From NCBI GenBank assembly GCA_018715595.1, contig DVLI01000017.1, positions 62,001 to 126,000 on the forward strand: DNA of 64,000 nucleotides, given 5' to 3'. The DNA is from Candidatus Caccoplasma merdavium. Lineage in GTDB: Bacteria > Bacteroidota > Bacteroidia > Bacteroidales > UBA11471. Under the pieces are notes generated by a model. It was not told the origin of the DNA, did no database searches, and was given only the letters and a program-made list of their open reading frames with translations. Shown here in pieces: positions 25,669-34,432 of the stretch (positions within the stretch are counted from its first letter, which is position 1; each line of letters opens with the position of its first letter). Made by a program: the position numbers and the translations under genes.

Positions 25669-26598
25669 ATGACAACCTCTTTTCACCGTCGGAAGGATTC
25701 GCTCACGGCTGTGGCCGTCTTGCTCCTTTTTCTGCTCATGACCGCTCTGTTTATCGGCCTGCGGCCCGAACATGTGGCGATGGCGGTGCTCCTCGGCGTC
25801 CTGTTTTTTGCCTCGCCCTACACCCGCAAGCTGCTCATGACCCTTCTGCCGTTTGTTATATTTGCCGTCTCGTATGACTGGATGCGGGTGTGGCCCAATT
25901 ACAAGGTCAACGACATCGATGTGGCCGGCCTTTATACGGCCGAGAAAACCCTTTTCGGCATCGATGTCGATGGCGTGCGAATGACCCTTTGCGAGTTTTT
26001 CAACGAGCACCATGCCGTTGTGGCCGATTTCTTTGCCGGCCTGTTCTATCTCTGTTGGGTGCCGGTGCCGGTACTTTTTGCCCTCTTCCTTTTTCTCCGG
26101 GGGCGTCGGGCGTTGGCCTTGCGGTTTTCTGTCGTCTTTTTGCTGGTCAATCTCATCGGATTTGCCGGATATTATATACACCCTGCGGCTCCGCCCTGGT
26201 ATGTCATGGAGTATGGCTTTGAACCGGTTCTCGGTACGCCCGGGAATGTGGCCGGGCTGGGCCGCTTCGACGCCTTGGTGGGCATGGAGATTTTTGCCCC
26301 CATGTATGGCCGCAATGCCAATGTCTTTGCGGCATTGCCTTCGTTGCACTCGGCCTATGTGCTCGTCGCTTTTGTCTACGCCATCATGGGACGTTGCAAG
26401 AAGTGGCTCATTGCCCTTTTTGGTGTCATCACGGTGGGAATCTGGTTCACGGCCGTCTATTCGGGCCATCATTATCTCATCGACGTGCTGCTGGGCATAC
26501 TCTGTGCCTTGGTGGGTATCTTGCTTTTCGAACAGGTCTTGATGCGCTGGCCGGCCTTCCGCCGTTTCATGGAGCGGTACACCGCCTATGTGTCGTGA
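25669..26598 (+). CDS. PAP2/AUR1-like membrane phosphatase (candidate inositol phosphorylceramide synthase)
   Basis: 309 residues and about seven membrane segments. The PAP2 motifs are PSLHSAYVLVAF (catalytic His, near residue 224) and TAVYSGHHYLIDVLLG (His and Asp, near 263). FAGYYIHPAAPPWYVMEYGF before them is typical of AUR1-like proteins. In the similar Bacteroides locus this protein is proposed to transfer a phosphoinositol head group to ceramide. It is the last gene of the four-gene operon, 15 nt after the transferase gene, and is followed by a strong terminator. Confidence 0.88.
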   Translation: MTTSFHRRKDSLTAVAVLLLFLLMTALFIGLRPEHVAMAVLLGVLFFASPYTRKLLMTLLPFVIFAVSYDWMRVWPNYKVNDIDVAGLYTAEKTLFGIDVDGVRMTLCEFFNEHHAVVADFFAGLFYLCWVPVPVLFALFLFLRGRRALALRFSVVFLLVNLIGFAGYYIHPAAPPWYVMEYGFEPVLGTPGNVAGLGRFDALVGMEIFAPMYGRNANVFAALPSLHSAYVLVAFVYAIMGRCKKWLIALFGVITVGIWFTAVYSGHHYLIDVLLGILCALVGILLFEQVLMRWPAFRRFMERYTAYVS

Positions 26599-26684
26599 GC
26601 GGCAGCGTGAAAGCGGCATGCTTCTCAGAGAGGAAGAAAAATATCTATCGGAAACAGAGATTTTCTGTTGTTCCGAAACGGTAT

Positions 26685-26737
26685 AAACCTCCAATCGGCG
26701 ACCACATCGGCCGCCGATTGGAGGTTTTCTTTATTTG
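26685..26737. terminator. Bidirectional terminator between convergent genes
   Basis: Perfect 16-bp stem AAACCTCCAATCGGCG (26685-26700) with 26712-26727, 11-nt loop, T-rich on the plus side. It separates the lipid cluster from the minus-strand DUF2752 gene. Confidence 0.85.
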
Positions 26738-26767
26738 TAAGATGGGGTATTTTCGGGCGTCCAGTCG

Positions 26768-27154
26768 TCAGACCCCCACGACAAGGTTGCGCCCCACTCC
26801 CCAGAGAATGACGGCTGCGAGATAGCTCCATACATAGACGGGCTTGTGCACGCGCAGATAGAATTTGGGAAATCGCGTGCGGTAGGCTTCGGCGAAAAGG
26901 AGCAACGCGATATAGGGAATCGAGAGTAGCAGCAAGGCGTTGTAACGCAGGGCGTCGGCAAGGTGCAGATGCAGCAGGCTGTGCAAAGCCCGTTGGCTGC
27001 CGCAGCCGGGACATTCCCACCCGGTGAGCGTGAGAAACGGACAGCGGGGAAACACCCGGCATTCGCTTGGGTCGAGCGTGTAAAAAATAAAACACATCAC
27101 AAGGACGAGAAGCGTCCATGCGATGTGTTTCTTTTTTATTCTGGCTTTATACAT
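26768..27154 (-). CDS. DUF2752 membrane protein
   Basis: 128 residues from the ATG at 27154. There are three membrane helices, and the family motif FPRCPFLTLTGWECPGCGSQRALHSLLH with its Cys-Pro-x-Cys-Gly-x-x-Arg core sits after the first helix, so the conserved cysteines lie near the membrane surface. Function unknown. The start overlaps the end of the GYF/CD225 gene by 8 nt, so the two are probably translationally coupled and may form a complex. Confidence 0.85.
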   Translation of the reverse strand: MYKARIKKKHIAWTLLVLVMCFIFYTLDPSECRVFPRCPFLTLTGWECPGCGSQRALHSLLHLHLADALRYNALLLLSIPYIALLLFAEAYRTRFPKFYLRVHKPVYVWSYLAAVILWGVGRNLVVGV

Positions 27155-27641
27155 CGATATATGACATGTCAGAGGTGTCGGTCGTGTATATGACGAGGAA
27201 TACGACGAGAACATACAGGATAATGCCGATGAGACCGGTTATGAATCCTATTTTTACCCATTTCCCAGCCTCTTTGCTTGCCGCTACGGCTTCATCATAT
27301 TGCCCTATGTTCAGCAAGGAGCTCACTTTGCTGGCATAGACAATGCCGACGATGCCGAAAGGCAGGCAGCAGAGTACCGTTATGAGGATAGACTCAACCA
27401 GCCAGGTGCGCGGTGCGATTTTTAACGTAGACGATTCGGCTTGGCGGCGGTTGTCGTCCATGGCCGGTGCGGGAGGAGGCGTGCCGAACAAGAAATTCAA
27501 TTCGCCCACTTGTTCGGCCGGCAGCCATTCGGGCATGCCTTGTCGCCAAACTTTCGTTTGCGGCGTAACGGGCATCTCTTTCAACTTTTCGAGACTGAAC
27601 GGCCCTTCGGTTTTTCCGTCGATTAAAATGTAAAATTCCAT
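27147..27641 (-). CDS. GYF_2 (DUF4339) plus CD225/dispanin-type membrane protein
   Basis: 164 residues from the ATG at 27641. Residues 1-50 form a GYF-like domain (MEFYILIDGKTEGPFSLEKLKEM, then TKVWRQGMPEWLPAEQV), a fold that binds proline-rich peptides. A linker with GTPPPAPAMDD follows. The C-terminal half has two hydrophobic hairpins with LCCLPFGIVGIVYASKVSSLLNIGQYDEA, the CD225/dispanin pattern. Role unknown; it is thought to act at the membrane. Lies between a lipoprotein gene and the overlapping DUF2752 gene. Confidence 0.85.
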   Translation of the reverse strand: MEFYILIDGKTEGPFSLEKLKEMPVTPQTKVWRQGMPEWLPAEQVGELNFLFGTPPPAPAMDDNRRQAESSTLKIAPRTWLVESILITVLCCLPFGIVGIVYASKVSSLLNIGQYDEAVAASKEAGKWVKIGFITGLIGIILYVLVVFLVIYTTDTSDMSYIDV

Positions 27642-27745
27642 AGTGTAGGGATATATGGGGTAATCAATAGCGTCATTTGGGTAGGCAGGAGGCATCGGCG
27701 TCTTTCGACCGATGGATTCCCACCGCGCAAGAGGCAATCGAGCCG

Positions 27746-28255
27746 TCAGTTGATGGAGCCCGTGCAGTGCAGTTGGGCAGTGGCCGAGCCGGTGATGGAG
27801 CTGTAAACAAACCGCGTGCCGGTCATCACGAATTTATTGCCTTCGGTGAAGGTGAGGGTTGTCGTGTATTGGAACGAGCGCACGCCGCTCGATAACCTTT
27901 GTGCCACGGAAAAACTCAATCGGGCGGTGTTTTCACTGGTTTTGGCGTAGGTGTAGGTTCCCCAATCGGGTGACCAGCTGCTGAGGCAGTCGGTCTCGTT
28001 CAAGATGGTGAGTTGGGCGTCCAACTCGGCATACTCTTTGCCTCCGCTGGTGTAGCTTCCGTTCCATTTGATGAGGGTTCCGCTCGGGAGATATTCCGGT
28101 ACGCCGCCTTTGTTTGAGCCCGAAGAGTTTTCACCTGTATTTCCCCAAGCACTCATTTGGTCGCCCAAGTCGCCCTCTTTGGCGCAGGAAGAGAGTGTGC
28201 ATACACAGCCTATGATGCTTGCAAATAGAACTAAAAACAGACGTTTGGTTTTCAT
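27746..28255 (-). CDS. Hypothetical lipoprotein
   Basis: 169 residues from the ATG at 28255. Lipoprotein signal with lipobox TLSSC near residue 20. A Ser/Gly/Asn-rich spacer precedes a beta-strand-rich domain with GTYTYAKTSENTARLSF and TTLTFTEGNKFVMTGTRFVYSS, suggesting a small lipocalin-like or beta-sandwich fold. No function recognised. It may be co-transcribed with the two membrane-protein genes downstream (104-nt gap). Confidence 0.7.
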   Translation of the reverse strand: MKTKRLFLVLFASIIGCVCTLSSCAKEGDLGDQMSAWGNTGENSSGSNKGGVPEYLPSGTLIKWNGSYTSGGKEYAELDAQLTILNETDCLSSWSPDWGTYTYAKTSENTARLSFSVAQRLSSGVRSFQYTTTLTFTEGNKFVMTGTRFVYSSITGSATAQLHCTGSIN

Positions 28256-28297
28256 GACAGATTTGTTTGGTGTGATTTCGTTTTTCCGGTTATGACA

Positions 28298-28305
28298 CAA
28301 AAGTA
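28298..28305 (-). promoter_or_regulatory. -7 box of the lipoprotein gene
   Basis: Minus-strand TACTTTTG fits TAnnTTTG, with the ATG at 28255 about 43 nt downstream. No convincing -33 box was found. Confidence 0.45.
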
Positions 28306-28377
28306 ATAATGATTGTGATTCATTTACTCAGATTCTTCTTTTTTTTAAGTATCCAGACGAATTTCTTGTCAAGTGCA

Positions 28378-28415
28378 TAAAAAAAGCCCCCTGATGAGGT
28401 TTTCTCAGGGGGCTT
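28378..28415 (-). terminator. Terminator of the GGGtGRT operon
   Basis: 11-bp stem (28384-28394 with 28405-28415) reading AGCCCCCTGA on one arm; on the minus strand the stem is followed by a run of T. Confidence 0.85.
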
Positions 28416-28437
28416 GAAGGCGGATAATTTTTCTATG

Positions 28438-29448
28438 TTACTTGTTGAGGGCGGTGGCTACGTCGACGGCGCAGGCTACGGTGCAACCTACCATGGGGTT
28501 GTTGCCGATACCGAGGAAGCCCATCATCTCGACGTGTGCGGGTACCGACGAAGAACCGGCGAACTGGGCGTCGCTGTGCATGCGGCCCATCGTGTCGGTC
28601 ATACCGTATGAGGCGGGGCCGGCGGCCATGTTGTCGGGGTGGAGGGTACGGCCCGTTCCGCCGCCCGATGCTACCGAGAAGTATTTTTTGCCTCTTTCGA
28701 TGCACTCTTTCTTGTAAGTGCCGGCTACGGGGTGTTGGAAGCGGGTGGGGTTGGTCGAGTTACCCGTGATGGATACATCTACGCCTTCGTGCCACATGAT
28801 GGCCACGCCTTCGCGCACGTCGTCGGCGCCGTAGCATTTTACTTTGGCGCGGGGACCGTCGGAGTAGGCGATTTCGCGAACGACTTTCAGCTCGCCGGTG
28901 TAGTAGTCAAACTGGGTCTGAACATAGGTGAACCCGTTGATGCGCGAGATGATTTGGGCGGCGTCTTTTCCGAGACCGTTCAAGATGCAGCGCAGGGGCT
29001 CTTTGCGCACTTTGTCGGCTTTGGCGGCGATTTTGATGGCGCCTTCGGCGGCAGCGAACGATTCGTGGCCGGCGAGGAAGGCGAAGCATTTGGTCTCTTC
29101 GCGCAGCAGACGGGCGGCGAGGTTACCGTGGCCGAGACCTACTTTGCGGTCGTCGGCTACCGAGCCGGGAATGCAGAAGGCTTGCAGGCCGATACCGATG
29201 GCTTCGGCAGCTTCGGCGGCGTTTTTGCAGCCTTTTTTCAGGGCGATGGCGCAACCTACGACGTAGGCCCACTTGGCGTTTTCGAAGCAGATGGGTTGGG
29301 TCTCTTCGCAGGTTTTGTAGGGGTCAAGACCATATTGGTCGCAGATGGCGTTTGCCTCTTCGATGTCTTTGATGCCGTTTTCGTTGAGAGCAGCGATGAT
29401 TTGTTTGATACGGCGTTCTTGGCTCTCGAATTTTACTTCTCTTATCAT
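28438..29448 (-). CDS. GGGtGRT family protein
   Basis: 336 residues, no signal peptide or membrane helix, so cytoplasmic. The family-naming motif GGGTGRT is at residues 262-268 (FSVASGGGTGRTLHPDN). Twelve cysteines are present, several in conserved-looking contexts (NAICDQYG, PYKTCEETQPIC, VVGCAIALKKGC, MVGCTVACAVDV), compatible with metal or Fe-S binding. Biochemical function is not established as far as I know. It is encoded 18 nt after a NifU-like gene, an association I recall as recurrent in anaerobes, which suggests a role in iron-sulfur or thiol chemistry. Confidence 0.9.
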   Translation of the reverse strand: MIREVKFESQERRIKQIIAALNENGIKDIEEANAICDQYGLDPYKTCEETQPICFENAKWAYVVGCAIALKKGCKNAAEAAEAIGIGLQAFCIPGSVADDRKVGLGHGNLAARLLREETKCFAFLAGHESFAAAEGAIKIAAKADKVRKEPLRCILNGLGKDAAQIISRINGFTYVQTQFDYYTGELKVVREIAYSDGPRAKVKCYGADDVREGVAIMWHEGVDVSITGNSTNPTRFQHPVAGTYKKECIERGKKYFSVASGGGTGRTLHPDNMAAGPASYGMTDTMGRMHSDAQFAGSSSVPAHVEMMGFLGIGNNPMVGCTVACAVDVATALNK

Positions 29449-29466
29449 AGTGTCTTGTCCTCCTTG

Positions 29467-30168
29467 TTATTCTTTTCGTGGGTCAATGTATTTTACTGCA
29501 CCGGCCTCTTTCGAGAAGCGACCGTAGGTACCGGTTACTTTTTTCAAGGCTTCGTTGGCGTCGGTACCTTTCTTGATTTCGTCCATGAATTTGCCCAGGT
29601 GCACAAATTCATAACCGCATATTTCGTCGTTCTTGTCGAGGGCGAGCGTTTTGATGTAACCTTCGGCCATTTCGAGGTAGCGGGGACCTTTGGCGAGGGT
29701 GCCGTAGAGGGTACCCGTCTGGCTGCGGAGACCTTTGCCCAGGTCTTCGAGGCCGGCGCCTATCATGAGGCCGCCTTCGGAGAAGGCCGATTGCGAACGG
29801 CCGTAAACGATTTGCAAGAACAGTTCGCGCATGGCGGTGTTGATGGCGTCGCATACGAGGTCGGTGTTAAGGGCTTCGAGAATGGTCTTGCCGGGGAGAA
29901 TTTCCGATGCCATGGCGGCCGAGTGGGTCATGCCCGAGCAACCGATGGTCTCGACGAGGGCTTCTTGTATGACACCGTCTTTTACGTTAAGCGTCAGTTT
30001 GCAAGCGCCTTGTTGGGGAGCGCACCAGCCCACACCGTGGGTCAGACCCGAGATATCGATGATTTCTTTGGCTTTCACCCATTTTCCTTCTTCGGGAATA
30101 GGTGCGGGACCGTGGTTGGGGCCCTTTTTTACAACACACATGTGTTCTACTTCCTGTGAATAGATCAT
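29467..30168 (-). CDS. NifU/IscU-like iron-sulfur scaffold-type protein
   Basis: 233 residues. The region APQQGACKLTLNVKDGVIQEALVETIGCSGMTHSAAMASEILPGKT resembles the IscU/NifU N-terminal scaffold fold (ligand Cys after the first strand, then YGC-type Cys). LNTDLVCDAINTAM may supply a third Cys in a shifted position. About 100 extra C-terminal residues (GRFSKEAGAVKYIDPRKE at the end) are not part of classic IscU. First gene of a two-gene operon with the GGGtGRT gene. It may deliver a cluster to that partner rather than act in general cluster assembly. Confidence 0.82.
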   Translation of the reverse strand: MIYSQEVEHMCVVKKGPNHGPAPIPEEGKWVKAKEIIDISGLTHGVGWCAPQQGACKLTLNVKDGVIQEALVETIGCSGMTHSAAMASEILPGKTILEALNTDLVCDAINTAMRELFLQIVYGRSQSAFSEGGLMIGAGLEDLGKGLRSQTGTLYGTLAKGPRYLEMAEGYIKTLALDKNDEICGYEFVHLGKFMDEIKKGTDANEALKKVTGTYGRFSKEAGAVKYIDPRKE

Positions 30169-30315
30169 AATGCTCTGGTTTTTAATTGGATAATATAATG
30201 TGTCTTGAATTCTTCAATTATGGGTGCAAAACTTTGTGCCCGGCGATGTTGTTATTCTTTGCGAGGCTCTCCGCCCATAGGGGTTGAGCCCGTTATGACC
30301 GAGCCGAAATTGGGA

Positions 30316-30347
30316 CAAAGGTATGTTTTTTTTCCCAATCAGGCAAT
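30316..30347 (-). promoter_or_regulatory. Promoter of the NifU-like/GGGtGRT operon
   Basis: Minus-strand ATTG (30347-30344), 20 nt, then TACCTTTG (30323-30316). The implied leader is about 140 nt before the ATG at 30168, long for this window. Confidence 0.55.
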
Positions 30348-30405
30348 ATCCCCAAAAGGGGAAAACGGGTGTCGTTCGATTTTTTTTCTAAAATGGGAGG
30401 GATTA

Positions 30406-30437
30406 TTTGGCAATCCGTAAAAAAAAACGCATATTTG
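30406..30437 (+). promoter_or_regulatory. Promoter of the PPi-phosphofructokinase gene
   Basis: TTTG (30406-30409), 20 nt, then CATATTTG (30430-30437), one mismatch in the -7 box. Initiation near 30444, about 40 nt before the ATG. Confidence 0.65.
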
Positions 30438-30484
30438 TAAGACTTATTTAAAAATACACGTTAACTCATCAAAATCGAATATCT

Positions 30485-32128
30485 ATGAAAAAGAGTGCAT
30501 TGCAGGTAGCTCGTGCCGCATATCAGCCCAAGTTGCCCAAGTCTTTGAAGGGGGCGGTGCGCATCAAGGAGGGGGCTCCGACACAATCGGTTGCCGACCA
30601 AGACGAGATTGCCGCCCTTTTCCCCAATACCTATGGTATGCCTGTTCTGGCTTTTGAGCCGAGCAGTGAAGAACAATCTTATCCTGCGCTGAATGTCGGC
30701 GTGATTCTCTCGGGTGGCCAGGCTCCCGGCGGGCACAATGTCATTGCCGGTCTTTTCGACGGCATCAAGAAGATGAACAAGGGTTCGCGTCTCTTCGGAT
30801 TCCTGCTTGGCCCGGCCGGTCTCATCGACCACAAGTATATCGAGCTCACCGATGAAATTATCGACGAATATCGCAATACGGGCGGTTTCGACATCATCGG
30901 TTCGGGACGTACCAAACTCGAAAAGAAAGAGCAGTTCGACAAAGGTCTTCAAATTCTCAAAGACCTCAATATCTCGGCGTTGGTCATTATCGGTGGTGAC
31001 GACTCCAACACCAATGCCTGCGTGTTGGCCGAGTATTACAAGCAAATCGGTGCCGGGGTGCAGGTGATCGGCTGCCCCAAGACCATCGACGGTGACTTGA
31101 AAAACGAGATGATTGAGAGCTCGTTTGGTTTTGATACCGCTTGCAAGGTCTATTCCGAGGTGATTGGCAACATACAGCGCGACTGCAACTCGGCCAAGAA
31201 ATACTGGCACTTTATCAAACTCATGGGACGTTCGGCTTCGCACATCGCTTTGGAGTGTGCATTGCAGACCCAACCCAACATCTGCCTTATCTCCGAGGAG
31301 GTCGAGGCCAAGCAGCAGACTCTCGACGACATTGTCAATTACATCGCCAATGCGGTTGCCGTGCGGGCATCCGAAGGCAATAACTTCGGAACCGTGCTCA
31401 TTCCCGAAGGACTCATCGAGTTTATACCGGCCATGAAGAAACTCATTGCCGAATTGAACGATTTCCTGGCCAATCATGGCCACGAATATGCCATGGTGCG
31501 GAAATCGGAGCAAATCAATTACATCATTCAACATCTTTCGCCCGAGAATGCCGCCATCTATTCCTCGTTGCCCGAGACCGTGGCCCGTCAGCTTACGCTC
31601 GACCGCGACCCGCACGGCAATGTGCAAGTGTCGCTCATCGAGACCGAAAAACTGCTCGCCGAAATGGTGGGACGCCGCTTGGCCGAGATGAAGGCCGAAG
31701 GTTCGTATGTGGGCAAATTTGCCGCTCAGACACACTTCTTCGGTTACGAAGGCCGTTGTGCCGCACCTTCGAATTTCGATGCCGACTATTGTTATTCGCT
31801 CGGTTACACGGCCGCCATGCTTATCGGTGCCGGGAAGACCGGTTACATGTCGTCGGTGCGCAATACGACACGTCCCGCCGAAGAGTGGGTTGCCGGTGGT
31901 GTGCCCGTGACGATGATGATGAACATGGAGCGCCGCAACGGTGAGTTGAAACCCGTGATACAAAAGGCATTGGTGAAACTCGACGGAGCACCTTTCAAGT
32001 ATTTCGTTTCGCAACGCAAGCAGTGGGAGCGCGAGACCTGCTATGTCTATCCCGGTCCTATCCAGTATTTCGGCCCTGCCGAAGTGTGCGACCAGCCCAC
32101 CGAGACATTGCGTCTTGAACATCAGTAA
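30485..32128 (+). CDS. pfp: Diphosphate-fructose-6-phosphate 1-phosphotransferase (PPi-PFK, long type)
   Basis: 547 residues, the length of the long Bacteroidetes/plant beta-type PFP. Motifs are [13 protein letters not shown] (nucleotide/PPi loop), [10 protein letters not shown], whose second Asp is the residue associated with pyrophosphate rather than ATP use, [11 protein letters not shown] (catalytic Asp) and [41 protein letters not shown] is typical of this branch. It catalyses reversible phosphorylation of fructose 6-phosphate with PPi in glycolysis. Monocistronic with its own promoter and two tandem terminators. Confidence 0.96.
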   Translation: MKKSALQVARAAYQPKLPKSLKGAVRIKEGAPTQSVADQDEIAALFPNTYGMPVLAFEPSSEEQSYPALNVGVILSGGQAPGGHNVIAGLFDGIKKMNKGSRLFGFLLGPAGLIDHKYIELTDEIIDEYRNTGGFDIIGSGRTKLEKKEQFDKGLQILKDLNISALVIIGGDDSNTNACVLAEYYKQIGAGVQVIGCPKTIDGDLKNEMIESSFGFDTACKVYSEVIGNIQRDCNSAKKYWHFIKLMGRSASHIALECALQTQPNICLISEEVEAKQQTLDDIVNYIANAVAVRASEGNNFGTVLIPEGLIEFIPAMKKLIAELNDFLANHGHEYAMVRKSEQINYIIQHLSPENAAIYSSLPETVARQLTLDRDPHGNVQVSLIETEKLLAEMVGRRLAEMKAEGSYVGKFAAQTHFFGYEGRCAAPSNFDADYCYSLGYTAAMLIGAGKTGYMSSVRNTTRPAEEWVAGGVPVTMMMNMERRNGELKPVIQKALVKLDGAPFKYFVSQRKQWERETCYVYPGPIQYFGPAEVCDQPTETLRLEHQ

Positions 32129-32136
32129 GATTCTAT

Positions 32137-32175
32137 TGTCGGGGCGTCAGAATGCTGTCGCCCCGACATTTTCTT
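32137..32175 (+). terminator. First of two tandem terminators after pfp
   Basis: 10-bp stem TGTCGGGGCG (32137-32146) with 32159-32168, 12-nt loop, then TTTTCTT. Confidence 0.75.
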
Positions 32176-32183
32176 ATAAAGAG

Positions 32184-32228
32184 AAAGCGAAGGCTTCCGA
32201 CCTGTTGTCGGAAGCCTTCGCTTTTCAT
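32184..32228. terminator. Second tandem terminator after pfp
   Basis: A perfect 18-bp stem AAAGCGAAGGCTTCCGAC (32184-32201) with 32207-32224 and a 5-nt loop. The terminal A/T pairs would let it act in both directions, also ending the convergent HAD gene. Confidence 0.8.
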
Positions 32229-32283
32229 CTTGGGAGCGTGACGCAGAGATGCTTTCCCGTGTTCCGTGGTACTAACTCTCCCG

Positions 32284-32931
32284 TCAGGCCAGCACAATTT
32301 CGCGTAGCTGGGCAAAATCGTCGATGAGGAAGTCGGCTCCGGCGGCTTGGAGTTGGCTGCGGCTGTGGTTGCCGAAAGTCACGCCGCAGGTTTTGCAGCC
32401 GGCCGAGCGTCCCATCTCGATGTCGAAGGTCGTGTCGCCCACGACCAAAGCCTCTTCGGGTCGGGTGCCGGTGAGTGACAGCGCCCGCAAGGCCATGTCG
32501 GGTGCCGGTTTTTTATGGTCTACGTCGTCGTCGCATACGATAGCTCTGACCAAAGCATGAAGGTCAAAGTCTCGCATCATCTGCAACAGAACCCTCCGAC
32601 TCTTCCCGGAGGCAATCGTCAAGATCGTGCCATCGGCGTGCATTCTCATCAGCGTCTCTTTGACACGAGGGAAAAGCCGGGTGGTATTGGGGCTTATCTC
32701 GTCGAAGATTTCGCGGTAAATATCGACGGCCTTGTCGAGAATGTCTCCTTGGGGGATAAGGGCTCCTTCTGCAAGAACCGTACGCAGGGGAAGCCCGATG
32801 CGTGAAATGATTTCTTCTTGGAGTACGGCCGGGAGTTGCAGCCGGTGTAGCGTGGCCTGTGTCGTGGCGACGATGCAGGTCTGCGTGTCGGCCAGCGTGC
32901 CATCAAAGTCGAGAATAACGGTCTTTATCAT
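32284..32931 (-). CDS. HAD-superfamily phosphatase (phosphoglycolate phosphatase-like)
   Basis: 215 residues from the ATG at 32931 (an in-frame TTG four codons earlier is less likely). All four HAD motifs are visible: DFDGTLADT (nucleophile and acid Asp), LTIASGKSRR (motif II), KKPAPDMAL (motif III Lys) and VVGDTTFDIEMG (motif IV). The helical cap follows motif I, as in beta-phosphoglucomutase and phosphoglycolate phosphatases. Substrate unknown. It starts 19 nt after the carboxypeptidase gene, so both are likely co-transcribed. Confidence 0.88.
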   Translation of the reverse strand: MIKTVILDFDGTLADTQTCIVATTQATLHRLQLPAVLQEEIISRIGLPLRTVLAEGALIPQGDILDKAVDIYREIFDEISPNTTRLFPRVKETLMRMHADGTILTIASGKSRRVLLQMMRDFDLHALVRAIVCDDDVDHKKPAPDMALRALSLTGTRPEEALVVGDTTFDIEMGRSAGCKTCGVTFGNHSRSQLQAAGADFLIDDFAQLREIVLA

Positions 32932-32950
32932 AAGATCAGTCAATAGAGGT

Positions 32951-34432
32951 TTATTGGCGGTTGTCGAGTGTCGTGAACACCCGGGTGAGCATGTCGGCTA
33001 TCTCTTTTTGCACCGAGGCCCGGGCGCCGGAGAAGTGATTGACCATCACGACTACGGCGTAGGAGCGTTTACCCGTGTAATACCCTGCATAACATTGCAC
33101 GCCGGTCATGCTTCCGCTTTTGAGATGCAGCGTCGGAGCCAGGGGCGAACCGGCCATGAACCGTTTGAGGGTGCCTTCGCCCGGTTGCGGCAGGAGCTCG
33201 GGAAGGAGGTCTCCTCCTTGTCCCGAGCGGGCTACATGAGCCAGCAACTGCCCCATCATGAGCGGCGTGATGCGGTTGAGCGGCGAAAGACCTGAGCCGT
33301 CATAGAGGGTTGCGTCGTCAATGGAAAATCCGGCTTCGCGCCAAATTGTTTTCATCTCTTCGATACTTCCCGCGAGAGTGGCTGTGGGTGCAACGGCCAG
33401 TTCGACCTGTCGCAGAAGGGCTTCGGCATAGAGGTTGTCGCTTTGGGTGAGCGTGTGCCGCAGCATCTCGGCCAGTGTGGGGGAGGTGTGCAGGAACAGG
33501 AGATGCCCGTCGGTTTCGTAGTCCGGGAGCGTGAGCCCCGATTCGTGGAGCCGTCGGGCCGTGGTCGCTTCATCGTGAACTTTTATGCCGGCCTTGCGCA
33601 GGGCGTCGGTCAGTTGTGAAGCCAGGAAATGTGGCGGGTCGGGGAGGTCTCCTTTGATGGTGAATTGCTCTCGATGGGCCGGCAGCGAGCCGAACACGCG
33701 CCGGGTGTATTCATAAGGGCCTCCGTAGATGTAGGCGCTGTCGCGTCCCGAGCGGTTGGTCGACAGATAGGGGTAATAGAAGCGCAAGCCCTCCACTTCG
33801 GGCGTGATGCCGAGCAAGGTGGGACGGCTGTCGGGCTCGCCGGTGCTGAAAGTGGCGGCGAAGCGGTTGTCGGCATAGTTGATGCCGTAACACCCGGCCG
33901 CATAGTAGTTCCCCACGTCTTCCCACAGCCATTTGCTCACGACCGGGTTGTCGGGTATAGCTCCGTCGTCGGCGACGATGCCGCCCGAGATGGCGGTTAT
34001 GCCGGCCGCTTTTACCGCGGCTACGACCTCTTGTATGAAACGGTCGGGCGGTGTGTCGGCATATTGAGAACCCAGCGACGGGTCACCGCACCCCTGTATG
34101 TAGAGATTGCCATGCAGCCGGCCGCGCTTTGAGACGGCTCCGTCGTAGAAAACCCGGGTTGTCAGTTGCCAATCGGGGCGACGGCACATCAGCAGGGTCG
34201 CGGCCGTGATGAGTTTCTGGGTCGATGCCGGGACGAAGAACTGTTCGGCTTGATAGGCCGCTACGGTCTTCCCCGACTCAATGTCGATGACGCATATCCC
34301 CGACGAGGCGTTTGTGCCTCCGATGGGGAAAAGGGGTATGACGTCTTGGGCTGCTGTCGGTTGCCCCATTGTCAGGAATAAAGCAGCAGCCAAAAAGACG
34401 GGCACCCATCGGTGTGGTTTATATGCTCCCAT
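32951..34432 (-). CDS. dacB: D-alanyl-D-alanine carboxypeptidase/endopeptidase, PBP4 type (S13)
   Basis: 493 residues. Signal peptide ending TAAQ near residue 29. Penicillin-binding motifs are SxxK in PASTQKLITAA (nucleophile Ser near residue 71), SDN in LTQSDNLYAEALL and KSG in LHLKSGSMTGVQCYAGYY. The long insertion between the first two motifs is typical of the class C PBP4 family. It trims peptidoglycan side chains or cross-links in the periplasm. Likely co-transcribed with the HAD phosphatase downstream. Confidence 0.93.
   Translation of the reverse strand: MGAYKPHRWVPVFLAAALFLTMGQPTAAQDVIPLFPIGGTNASSGICVIDIESGKTVAAYQAEQFFVPASTQKLITAATLLMCRRPDWQLTTRVFYDGAVSKRGRLHGNLYIQGCGDPSLGSQYADTPPDRFIQEVVAAVKAAGITAISGGIVADDGAIPDNPVVSKWLWEDVGNYYAAGCYGINYADNRFAATFSTGEPDSRPTLLGITPEVEGLRFYYPYLSTNRSGRDSAYIYGGPYEYTRRVFGSLPAHREQFTIKGDLPDPPHFLASQLTDALRKAGIKVHDEATTARRLHESGLTLPDYETDGHLLFLHTSPTLAEMLRHTLTQSDNLYAEALLRQVELAVAPTATLAGSIEEMKTIWREAGFSIDDATLYDGSGLSPLNRITPLMMGQLLAHVARSGQGGDLLPELLPQPGEGTLKRFMAGSPLAPTLHLKSGSMTGVQCYAGYYTGKRSYAVVVMVNHFSGARASVQKEIADMLTRVFTTLDNRQ

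Noticed and set aside
28639-30159. A long plus-strand frame opposite the GGGtGRT operon
   Set aside because: Composition artefact of the strongly conserved minus-strand genes; no plausible product.
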